Source: Aotearoamyces nothofagi (Eukaryota; Ascomycota; Leotiomycetes; Leotiales; Tympanidaceae). From it: DNA of 64,000 nucleotides. Every line of letters begins with the position of its first letter. Position 1 is the stretch's first letter. Under the pieces are notes generated by a model. That model ran no database searches. It saw only the letters and a program-made list of their open reading frames with translations, and had not been told where the DNA came from. This document shows positions 11,147 through 21,269 of this stretch, piece by piece. The translations under genes and the position numbers were made by a program. The stretch covers positions 434,001 through 498,000 of the forward strand of contig JADDTR010000008.1 of assembly GCA_015345905.1 (NCBI GenBank), read 5' to 3'.

Positions 11147-12914
11147 CTGACTGTAGGCCATTGCCTGCCGTACCTCAGGGAGCAGAGCCCACCTAAGCTC
11201 CCTGATCTTGCCCCGGTAGGAGCCTGCGGACAGTGACTACAGAGGACCGCATTGGAAAACCTCACCCAAAGATCGAACCCGCCACCTCCTCATGTGGACG
11301 TCCACGGAGCCGTAAGCATGGACACAGATGGGACACAGATGGGCACAGACACCCGGGCCCTGCCATATGAAGAGTGCCGCTAGACATCTTCCATTGATGG
11401 CATGCTGCAGCAGTACGCCATCAGGCAACCTGAAACAGCCTCCTTCCATGACATAGTGCCTAGAGCGCTCTGAAACAAGTGGTAGGGCAGCAGCAGGTCT
11501 TTCTCCCGGGTCGGCTTCCGCGTCTTGCGCAGGACTGGACCCGTCCCTGGCGGCGGGGAGGGCGTTTCACGGTCGCTCCTGGCTCACAGGGCGCAGAGAG
11601 GGGAGGAGCTCATTGGGCGGCAGGGCGGCAGGGCGATGGGGCGATTGGGCATCCCAGATCTCCGATTTGGCAGTTGCGGCGAGAAACAGCAGCCCTGAAC
11701 CTTGGATAGCCGTCAAGATAGTTTGGAGACGATCCCTGGACGTGGCCCTAGAGAGGATCCCTGAAGAGGATCCCTGGACCGGGCCCTGGACGTGCATGAA
11801 CGCTATCTGTGCACCCCTGCACTGCCTGACGGGCTGGATGATTGGATGTCGGGAGCTGGGGCTGGAGCTGGGGCTGGAGCTGGAGGAGGGTGTGCCGGCG
11901 CCGAAGTCCCGTCCACACCACTCCAGCGCGCGCCTCAGCGAAATACAATCTGCGCAGGCGCGCCATGTTCCTTGTTATGTACAGTACACACAGTAAGGAA
12001 CTGTACGTGCAGTAAGTACTGTCCTGTACAGTACGGAAGTACAATCAACACCTTAGCACCGGCATTTACTGTACGTACAGTACAGTAGTAGCATTGAGCG
12101 GGTGGTGGTGTGCCTTAGGGGGGCGAGCTAGAGAGTGGTGACGTCCTTGCCGCGGATATGGTTTATGTGAAATCAGCGACTTATTTTACTTCATGCCTTC
12201 GACCTTCACCTAGTCGAGCATGGCCAGACCTGTCATTATATTCCGAGTCAAGAACCGGCATTCACAAACCTTCGAGTATCCCCCCCCCCTTCTTTCTCAC
12301 TTCTGCCGTGTCAGTCGATAGCCAGCTCCAGCCAGCTCCAGCCAGCCACGCAGTCAATTCATGCCATTCGTAAGAAGGTGGTCCTATGGAGTCGGAGCAC
12401 AAAACCCTCCTGGGCCGATTCTAAGTTCAGCTTGATGTTCTCAAGGGCCGCTTACAGAGTAGAATTCAGCCATTCGTCTGTCGTGACCTGACCTGGCGTA
12501 GCTGTGGGAGGCTCCCTACGCCTTCGCCGAAGGGGCGTCAACCAAACACAAAGGCGTTGTTGCCATGCAACGGACGGGAGGTGAATAGGAGACGGCGCCT
12601 CGCTGCGAAAAAAACGGATGCTATGCTACTTGTGACTGGCCGCTGCCAGGGGCCAGCTTTGGAGCAAATACAGGCGGGTGAACCGCGTCGCCCTTCCTAT
12701 GAAGTTATGATGCACACTAGAATTATATCCAGGATAGGATATACAAGGCAAAAGGGTAGGGAGTGTCTTGCAGATCGCAAGCACTATCGAGCCTCACTGC
12801 CGATCACCTCTGGCAGATAATGGCAGATAAGGCCGCCGGCCCAACTACTCGTGTCGCCAAATCGCCCTGCAAGACAAATCTGGGACCCCGCGCCATGCCC
12901 AGCAGCCCATCCGC

Positions 12915-12946
12915 AGCGCATCCGCATCCGCATCCGCATCCGCATC
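12915..12946 (+). repeat. GCATCC hexamer array
   Basis: Five copies of the hexamer CGCATC, in-frame codable as His-Pro, in an otherwise non-coding stretch. Confidence 0.85.
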
Positions 12947-13380
12947 TGCAGCCGCCTCAGGGGCGAGGGGCGCCTCGACGGCGCAGGCAGAGAAAGGAGA
13001 TCCTGCCAGGAGATCCCTCCGCCTGTCTGCCCAGGACAGCCGGCACGCCGACCAGCGACAACTCCTCGCAGCGACAACTCCTCGCAGCATCGTCTTCTAG
13101 AACTCCACCAGAACATCCCTAAATCTCCACCACCCACCCCCGTACCATGTCATGCCACAGCTCCACGAGGCCCCGGCACCGCGCTCTGCACTACGGACAC
13201 AGTAGTTTGCTATGCCCAGAATTGGATATCCAGACTTATCCCAATACAGTAAATGTCACGAGTCTACGAATCCTGCGGACCCGCGGACCCGCGAACCCGC
13301 TGCCTCAGGTGAGACGCTGTCCCATAATCAGGATGTAATTGATAGCATCCGTCTCCTCAGAGGAAGCCGGGGGGGGGCTT

Positions 13381-13408
13381 ACTGTCCTGTCCTGTCCTGT
13401 CCTGTCCG
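13381..13408 (+). repeat. CTGTC pentamer array
   Basis: Five head-to-tail copies of CTGTC preceded by a G8 run. A simple repeat with no gene context. Confidence 0.85.
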
Positions 13409-14998
13409 TCCGACTCCGTATCGGCCCCCAGCACGGCCGGCTGCCGGCTGCCGGCTACCAGTCGGCTACCAGTTTCCTACCTGAGGCACTGTACAATATA
13501 CGAGTACAGTACAGAGGAGCAGAGGACGTGTTCCTGGCGTGCCTGGGTGGCTCCGTACATATATGCATACCTACACATTGTACGCTCTCTTCCCTCCTCC
13601 GCTATCGTCCTTCCTCCGGGCATCTCGTCTTGCATACCTCAACCTCTACCTCAACCTCAACCTCAACCAACACAGCAACGTGCCCAACAGTCGGGTCCAA
13701 GGATCAATGCCGATCATACAACTTAGGCATGAACGTCACGCAGCAGTACAACCTCAACAACGTCCTGTCAGGCCATTATCCCCATCCCTATGCAGGAGGA
13801 TTCCGACGTCGTTAACTGTACGTAAGCGCTCCGTACGTATCAGGGCCTCACCTGCCTTTTCCCTTCCTTTCGGGCACAATCAAGGCCCCAGTAGCTTTTA
13901 AGGGTCTTTACTTGTATACGGTTATATTTTTATATTTTTATATTTTTACATATTTCTTTTGTATTGTCATGGTTCTCTACCACCTAGAGTCCTATATATG
14001 CCTAATGCTACTTTTAACGCTTTGGGTCCTGTAATGGTAAGCGAACAACGATTGCAGAGGCAGTGACAGTGAGGGACGTGGAGTACTGGAGTTTGAAATG
14101 GAGAGGCAACGTAAACAAGTGATGATCTCCCCCATCCCCGGCCGTCCTATTCAAACAGATTTAAAGTCGAAAATGCGCCCCCGATTGCCAATTCATCATT
14201 CCACTCACATGTATCAACTACTTGGTACCATACTAAGCGAGGGCTGTATGTGACAATAGGGTCGGTCTGCAGCCTGCTCAGTCATCCATATACAGAGCAC
14301 GCGCATAAGAGGACATTTTCTGAAAGTGAGGCGTCCATGCACTTGACATACCGGGTCCGGGTCCGGGAGCGCCACCCGAGTGCCCCTTGAGCCAAGGCCC
14401 TGGAGCAGAATGGCCGTTACACATTCAGATGTCCACGAGCGAGGGGTATGGTTTGTGATCAGCAATACAACGAGCTCTCTCGATATACCAAGCACTAGTC
14501 GGAGAGGTTTAGAGACTCGGAGGTGGCAGAGCTCAGCATTTTCCACGTATTTACAATGCCCTCGCCTCCATTCCGGTTTCGCCCAATACCAATACCAATC
14601 CAGTGCTGCTGTTGTCATTCGGGATGATAAGCCTGTCGTTTGGTTCGCAGCCATTGCCATGCCTCTTGCACCACATCATTAGAAATTCCAAGGCTGCTGC
14701 CCGACTCTGGGCATGTTATCACTAACTAGTTTTAAGACAAGAGTATCATACCGGGACGTTACCGGCCATAGTCCGCCATCTGTGAGAGCAGTTCAGTAAT
14801 AGCAGATCCGCTTAACAGAACACTTGCTCTAGAGATGACTGTTTCCAGCCTCACCAGCCCTCCTAGCAAATACCAGCGAGAGAGGCTTCAATATAATCTG
14901 GGTAGGTCCTTTAGATAATAGGCACTTGAAGCTGGACTTTGGTGTTTTCGGCATATAACCATTGTTTGGATATGGTACAATATATTACAGAACCATGG

Positions 14999-16008
14999 CT
15001 ATCTCCTAACCCACGCAGGCATCTTTCTTGCTTTGAGATGGCCCGGCTTCTTTCTCTCCACTTTCCTCGGATCTCTTGTGACACAGCCAGCTGCAAAGAC
15101 ATCATTACTACATGTTGCATAGCATATAGGGGAGAGTTAGGCTTACCTCTTCGTAGCGCAGGCTTAAGTGAGGGCTCATGCGCAAGCAACGCCTTTGTAA
15201 CAGCCAGTGTTAACGCCTCTGCCTGCCCCGTAGTTCCACCACCCTCAACCAGCGCCCACACATTATACTTATCTATCCTATCCGTAGCCTTCAGTGGCCA
15301 AATCGCACTTTCGCGATCATGAACCCTTCCAAACGCCTCTGCCAGCGTCTTTCCATTAATCAAAACCTGTCCATCCCCCTCCACCACCCACGCCCTGGCT
15401 GAGCTAGACTTCCTCCTGCCCGATCCAACAGCTCGCCCGAATCGATCAATTGGTATTGGCTTTGGCGCGTTTAGGCCAGGATTGATATCGCGCTTGTATT
15501 CCTCTAAAGCTGCCTTGACATCTGCCGGCATTAGAGACGGACTGATGTGATTGAGCCTATGTAAGACTTCAACGATTTTGTGATATTTCGAGGCTTTGAC
15601 GGGTTCGCCGACCATATTGCGGTATTCCACCAAGGTCCGCCATGCTACGCGCGGTGCATGCCCCGGTTTTACGACAGGTAAAGTCTCGTGCTTGCGCAGG
15701 AGAGCTTGTAGAGTGAGGAGGTTATCGATGAAATAAGGACTGCCAGTAAAGTAGGAAGGTGATTCTGGAACTATGCGACCATGGGTCGAAGGCAGACGTT
15801 GGCTGCCATCTAGCTCTGCTTCAGCTCGTTCTGGGAACTGAATCTCCGGGGCAGCAATTGCCCAAGCTTGGGAGGATGTGGTGAATGATTTCGGGAAGGA
15901 TGACGCGGGAAAGCGGTGTCGTGGTAACGATTTGAGGGAAACATGTCTCGCTGAGCAAGAGCATTGTATACTCCATCCCAAACTGGAGGAGATCCGAGCT
16001 GCCTTCAT
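14999..16008 (-). CDS. MRPS9: Mitochondrial small-subunit ribosomal protein uS9m
   Basis: A core component of the 30S-like subunit of the mitochondrial ribosome. Two exons (15147-16008 and 14999-15090; intron GTAAGC...GCAG, 56 nt) give 317 residues. The N terminus ([12 protein letters not shown], many Ser/Arg, almost no acidic residues for about 45 positions) looks like a matrix-targeting peptide. Residues from about 190 on form the uS9 domain: [32 protein letters not shown], then [21 protein letters not shown]. After the intron comes [20 protein letters not shown]. The C terminus ends WVRR, the basic tail that in bacterial S9 reaches the P-site tRNA. The yeast gene of this family is MRPS9. 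It shares a 227-bp divergent intergenic region with eEF1B-gamma. Confidence 0.95.
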
Positions 16009-16235
16009 ATTGAGGAACTGGCTGGATGTGCTTACTCCTTGTAGATGAGATGATCCCTAAACCTTTTGAGGCTCGTCTCGTGAACCCTCCGCGAGTTATA
16101 TTAACAATTCCCGTGACTTGGAGGCTAACCAGCTTAGCTTTTCTTTAGCGACGGCCACACGAAAAAGTTTCCATAACTTTCACCACCTCGCTGAACCTTC
16201 CTTCATACATCCCAAGAACATTCCAAGCCTCAATC
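16009..16235. promoter_or_regulatory. Divergent promoter between uS9m and eEF1B-gamma
   Basis: Only 227 bp separate the two start codons, so this must contain both promoters. A pyrimidine-rich run TTTTCTTTAG (about 16138-16147) and CTCGTGAACCC-type sequence are visible. No canonical TATA box stands out. Confidence 0.6.
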
Positions 16236-17763
16236 ATGTCGTTCGGAAAGCTCTACACATACGCAGTAGGTTTGCATGCCCTATCATAGACTGTTTTCAG
16301 TCCTGCGAGCATTGCTAATGTCTGCTAGAACAACCCAAGGTCTACAGCCATTCGTGCTGTGGCCAAGGCCAACAACGTTGACATCGAGATCATCGAGACC
16401 GAGCCTGCCAAAGGTCTCAGCGATGAGTACTTGAAGTTGAACAAACTCGGCAAGGTTCCAACCTTTGTCGGTGCTGATGGATTTGTTCTCAATGAGTGCA
16501 TTGCCATCGCAATTTACAGTACGTAGTATTTTTTCACAATGTCTCCCACACTTCTCGTCCCCTCCGTGCAATGATGAAAGAACAATTGTCAACAGTTATC
16601 CCTGTCTTAATCCTCTATGTTGAGTTTTTATTAATTAGACTCTGAGCACCATATCTCTACATATTGTAGTTTTAGCTATATATTCGTGGCAATCTTTGAC
16701 GCGAACTCGATGCTAACAAAACGTAGTAACCTCCCAGAATGAGAAGACCACCCTTCTTGGAAAGACCAAGCAAGACTACGCTTCCATCCTAAAGTGGATG
16801 TCATACTTCAACTCTGAAGTTCTCCCAACTCTAGGCGGCTGGTTCCGTCCCCTCCAAGGCCGTGACCCATACAACAAGAAGCACGTCGAGGATTCCCAGA
16901 AGGCTGCTCTCAAGGCCATCTCCGTTGTTGAGGAACACCTTCTTAACAACACCTACCTTGCCGGCGACCGTATCACCCTTGCTGATCTCTTCGCTGCTGG
17001 TATTATTTCCCGTGGCTTCCAGTTTTTCTTTGACAAGAGCTGGCGCGCAGAGAACCCCAACGTTACCCGTTGGTATGAGACTGTCTACAACCAGCCAATC
17101 TACTCTGCCGTAGTTGACCCCCTTAACTTCATCGATGAGCCGGTCCTGAAGAATGTTCCACCCAAGAAGGCCGAGGCGAAGAAAGAGGCTGCTCCAAAGG
17201 CACCAAAGGCACCAAAAGCCGCCGCTTCCAAGCCAAAGGACGATGATGAGGATGATGAGCCTAAGGAGGAGCCCAAGCCAAAGCACATTCTTGAGGCTCT
17301 ACCAAAGCCCGCTCTTCCCATCGATGAGTGGAAGCGCCAGTACTCAAACAATGATACCCCAGATGCTCTGAAGTGGTTCTGGGAGCACTATAACCCTGAG
17401 GATTACTCTCTGTGGAAGGTAGACTACAAATACAATGATGAGCTCACTCAGGTCTTCATGACATCCAACTTGATTGGTGGCTTCTTCACTCGTCTTGAGG
17501 GTTCCCGCAAGTACATCTTCGGAGCTGCGTCAGTTTATGGCGTTGCCAATGACTCTATCATCCAGGGTGCTTTCCTCATCCGTGGCCAGGATGCTCTCCC
17601 AGCTTTTGAGGTCGCCCCTGACTATGAGAGCTACGAGTTCACCAAGCTTGATCCATCCAAGCCGGAAGACAAGGAGTTCGTCAATGAGCAGTGGACTTGG
17701 GAGAAGCCAATTGTTGCGGCTGGAAAGGAATACCCATGGGCGGACGGAAAGGTCTTCAAATAG
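16236..17763 (+). CDS. Translation elongation factor 1B subunit gamma
   Basis: The structural subunit of eEF1B, which anchors the alpha-subunit nucleotide exchange factor for eEF1A in the cytosol. Three exons (16236-16265, 16329-16518, 16727-17763) give 418 residues, close to the usual length. It begins MSFGKLYTYA NNPRSTAIRA across intron 1. Residues 1 to about 205 form glutathione-S-transferase-like N and C domains (NKLGKVPTFVGADG, then ILKWMSYFNSEVLPTLGGW and AGDRITLADLFAAGIISRG). A Lys/Ala/Pro-rich linker (PKKAEAKKEAAPKAPKAP) with an acidic stretch (DDDEDDEPKEE) follows. The last 160 residues are the EF1G domain (LPIDEWKRQYSNNDT to EYPWADGKVFK). Intron 2 (208 nt) is longer than most here. 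In yeast the counterparts are TEF3/TEF4-type CAM1. Confidence 0.97.
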
Positions 17764-18183
17764 ATTAGTTTTGTTAAAAACTTTTGTTAAGAGACTATCT
17801 AGCTCTGTCTAGCTTACGATGCAATGCACTCATCATGATATATTGTGAACCACGAAGCAAAAAGTCTTTCCGCTAGCATGTGATCCATTTCAATACGATG
17901 CAATTTCCTACCGTATCAGTCATACTTTAATTTCCTGGGTATCATTCCGTCATCATGCCGTTCACCAACGCCAAATGTGGAGAGTTTATACTCGCACAAA
18001 ATGTTGAGACCTTTAGCTAGACCCTGCGTCACTTATCACTCACGGTCTGTCTACCAAGTCCACTAAATATAGAAAGAACCTTTCGCAGGTTACCTAAGCT
18101 ACTGGCGTTAATAACTATTTCCTGCTTAGTAATGACTTCGACGGGGAAAACTTACAAAATAATGCGTATCTACGTCCAGCATT
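17764..18183. other. Intergenic region, convergent 3' ends
   Basis: 420 bp between the stops of eEF1B-gamma and the FCP1-homology gene; AT-rich, as expected of 3' untranslated sequence. No further gene seen. Confidence 0.7.
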
Positions 18184-19713
18184 CTACGACGGCACCACAC
18201 TAGCAGGTGTCAAGGGCGCTGGCGCTGGCAGCTTGAAAGGATGCCGACGAATATACGCACTGACATTCGTCTGCATCCCGAGAAGTTCAAGGTACTCCGC
18301 TAGGTGACGAAGTACATCCGGTGGTTCATTTTGGCCAGAAAACTCTGGGATTTCGACCAGATTATGTGGCTCGCTCCGTGCTTTCTCTAGTGAGTCATCA
18401 ATCAAAATCGTGTTTGTCTGATCCCATACTCTCCCCGTCATTCCCAGTGGATGTTGCCGTTGTATATTCGCATCAGACCAAACATACTGTAAACGCTTGT
18501 ATACCTGCACTCGTTTGTTATAGTCCGTCGCCGTGAGGCCCATTTTGTCACGGCCCCATTCAGCGACAAGATGCTGGCGTGAGGGACCTTGGAAAAGTTG
18601 GGCACACATACGTGCAACATTTTCTGGTCTCGCGGAGGACCAGATCATTATTTTGAAACGAGAGAGGGCATAGTTGAGGAAAAGCTGAGCTAACGGACGT
18701 TGGACGAATTGAAACGGTTTAGATCTGTCTGGACGATGAAGTATTGTGCCATTTAGATCGATAATAAGGAGAATTTGCTGGGGGGTGAATGATAGCTGGG
18801 GTTGGAGATTTGAGTTTTGAAGGTACTCTCGAGACGGTTCAGGAACGCCACCAGAGAGCTTGGAGGGTGGGACAATCCGGCCACGACTTTGTTTATTTTT
18901 GATCGGAGATGGTTTTGCCGGAGCCTGCATCCTTCGGGCTAGCCCAGGAGCAGGATCTGGGATGCCCGGGGACGAATTTATAATCATAGACCTGCTTTGA
19001 CCAGGTAGTATTACCGATTTTTCTATCCTTTGTGCTTGCAAGCGAGCAAGTTTTGGGATGTCTGAGGAAGCCTTTGCCATCTGAGAGCGAGTTTGAGGAG
19101 CTTTGTATGTGTTGTCCATGTCCATTGATGGCTGATTGATAGTAGTCGATGAAGCATTATGAGACAGTGGTATGGCAGGAGGGTTTCGAGGACCGGTATC
19201 GCTTTGAGGACTTGCATGGGATGGGGGAGGCGTCCACGTCTGGAGATGCTGTGGTGCAACGGGAAGATATTGGGGAGTGCCATAGCTTTGGGGTTCGTAG
19301 CTTAGGGGATGTCCGTTGCCTTGGGATGGTGCATACGTGGGAACTGGCTGTAATATCTGTGGTCCGGGTTGGCTGTGGAGTATGGTCAGTCAGTCTCATG
19401 AAATGCAAAATGGATGGCTTATCAATAAACACAGCAGCAGTCAGCAAATAGGCCAGACATACAGTAATGGTTGAGTTTCAGGAACCTGCCCTGTTGTTTG
19501 ATATCGCGCAAGCTCCCTTCCCAGCTCATCCTTCTCTTGCAGGTGTTTGGTGCGCTTGACGAGTTTGGTAGGTCCCAGAAGAGCCAAAGCTTGGTCTAGG
19601 ACGCGAATTCGAGCTGTTATAATATCCGCACGGCTCGGCGGCACGTCTGATTTCGGCTTTTTGATCCTTTTGCGAGGTCCCCGTGCTACAACTGTGGACA
19701 TATTTGCAGACAT
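18184..19713 (-). CDS. FCP1-homology (NLI-interacting factor-like) HAD protein with DLNGT motif
   Basis: A HAD-superfamily protein of the FCP1/SCP/Tim50 group; substrate unknown. Two exons (19463-19713 and 18184-19372; intron GTATGT...CACAG, 90 nt) give 479 residues. Residues 1-85 are basic and partly helical (ARGPRKRIKKPKSD, then RTKHLQEKDELGRELARYQ). Residues 85-280 are Pro/Ser/Gln-rich. The FCP1-homology domain spans about 285-460: ILLIIDLNGTILHRP (Asp289), FKIMIWSSARPENV (motif II Ser near 330), the Lys/Trp-containing VYKRLQYVWSDA, and the acidic ILIDDSLEK (about 407-415). The second Asp of the usual DxDGT motif is Asn291. The start ATG at 19713 opens the basic segment; an in-frame ATG at 19932 would add 73 residues of less protein-like sequence. 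No targeting signal is clear with the chosen start. Confidence 0.85.
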
Positions 19714-20115
19714 GGAGGCCCTTCCATAGACTGGCGGGTTCAAAGGCGCTTTAATGACGCAATTGAAGTGTTGAGGAGATATGATGCCATGGATCAGTCG
19801 AGAGAGTTTATAAGCCCTCTCAAAAAATAATGGTTGCCTAATCATGCGTGAAAAGCTGAAGTGGAAGTGAAATTGAAGTGCTCGCGCTTTCAGGTAGGCG
19901 CAACACAAATTTAGACTGCAATTTAGCTTCACCGCCTTTATATGGGCGCTGTAATTGGCCTAGCTTTGTTGGTTATCTGTTTGATTGTCCAAGAATTTAT
20001 TCGGGAATTCTTCGAGACGATATGCTAGGGAACGCTTTGCACCGCACCCGTATTACAGCATTACTCTGCGACTAAATAAATTATATCGCATGCCGATCTG
20101 CTATCAATTACTTCA
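19714..20115. promoter_or_regulatory. Divergent intergenic region, FCP1-homology gene and RRP36
   Basis: 402 bp between two start codons, so both promoters should lie here. Part of it stays open in frame with the FCP1-homology gene up to an ATG at 19932, so the true boundary is uncertain. No PAC-type GCGATGAG element is seen. Confidence 0.5.
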
Positions 20116-21106
20116 ATGTCATCTATGAAGCGCAAAGCGCTAGAGTCTAAATTACAGAGAAGAGTCCGGGCAAGAAGGGATCCTAATGAAGAACTAGAAG
20201 ATCTGTCAGATAGCTCTTTGGCTTCAAATGATGATGAATTAAGGGATACTGATAGTGGAAATTCCTCGGGAAATGATTCAGAAACCGAAGCTAAGGACAC
20301 TCGCAACTCTACTTCTGTGAGTCCACCGCCTTCACGTCTCATCAATCGTTACTAACATTAGCCGTTAGAGCGAAGAAGACGAGTCATCCGAAGCTGAATC
20401 AGAGCCGGAGCTTGCGGCTTCTATATCATTTGGAGCATTGGCAAAAGCACAAGCAACATTACAGCGACCTTCTAAAGGGCCCGGATCAAAACGACCAGAG
20501 AAGGCCGGGCAAGATGATGGTTGGGAGGATAACGAAGCCGTGGAGAGGAAGGCGGGACGGAAAGACCGCCGGGATTTCAGTCGGTCGAACAAGCATGCGC
20601 CGGCCGAAGTATCAAGCAAGAAAGCTGTATCCCGAAAACGTGAGGTTGTTCCTGTAACAAAAAGAGGACATCGAGATCCAAGATTTGAACCACTGAGTGG
20701 ACCCGTCGATGAGTCGAAAGTCGGCAATGCATATTCCTTCCTCGATGATTATAGAGCAGACGAGATTAAGGAATTAAAAGAGAAGATTCGGAAGACAAAG
20801 GACGACTTCGAGAAGGAGAAGCTGAAGCGTTCGTTGTTATCAATGGAGTCTAGGGCAAAGGCGCAGGCTAGGAAGAAAAAGGAGCAGGATATCCTTGATA
20901 GGCATCGAAAGGAGGAGAAGGAGCTAGTGAAGCAAGGCAAAAAGCCATTTTACTTGAAGAAGGCAGACCAGAAGAAGCAGTTCCTTGTAGAACAGTATAG
21001 TGGGCTCAAGGGGAAACAGCTGGATCATGTCATCGAGAGAAAGAGAAAGAAGGTCGAAGGAAAGGAGAAGAAAAATCTGCCATATGCACGCCGGGAGAGA
21101 GATTAG
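20116..21106 (+). CDS. RRP36: rRNA biogenesis protein RRP36
   Basis: A nucleolar factor of the 90S pre-ribosome/SSU processome needed for early cleavages of 35S pre-rRNA and 18S production. Two exons (20116-20316 and 20369-21106; intron GTGAGT...GTTAG, 52 nt) give 312 residues. The N-terminal half is acidic and disordered (LEDLSDSSLASNDDELRD, then SEEDESSEAESEPE). Residues of about 155-312 are the conserved Rrp36 domain: KRGHRDPRFEPLSGPVD, YSFLDDYRADEIKELKEKI, the coiled-coil KDDFEKEKLKRSLLSMESR, then KQGKKPFYLKKADQKKQFL and YSGLKGKQLDHVIERKRKK. The end is the basic LPYARRERD. Two TTAG sites lie close together at the acceptor; only the second gives an open, family-like junction. The gene converges on COQ8 with 163 bp between the stops. 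Confidence 0.96.
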
Positions 21107-21269
21107 CTGTTAGCATACGACACTTACTAACTAGCTATATAATAAATCAAGAAAATTTTGATATATCGCCCTTCATAGCAATAATGACCTTGGATCATGC
21201 AATTAACACGGCTCGTTAGTATTTGCGAGTGAGTATACTATTTTCTTTTGTTTAAAATTACATTTAGAA

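Larger units (their letters stand above)
6309..14998. other. Gene desert 1: GC-rich low-complexity, repeat-dense
   Basis: About 8.7 kb without a supportable gene. Open frames up to 240 codons occur on both strands, but they are translations of tandem repeats (Gly/Glu, Pro/Leu, Ser/Thr/Val runs) and overlap antisense. The stretch holds many unrelated microsatellites and minisatellites, listed separately, and frequent CTGTAC/GTACAG words. There is no transposon gene and no clear long terminal repeat. From about 13.9 kb onward the composition becomes ordinary, leading to the 3' end of uS9m. Confidence 0.65.

Noticed and set aside
11255-11300. Possible tRNA on the minus strand (GGGTTCGATC box-B-like word)
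   Set aside because: No matching box A, no seven-base acceptor stem and no anticodon arm can be placed around it.
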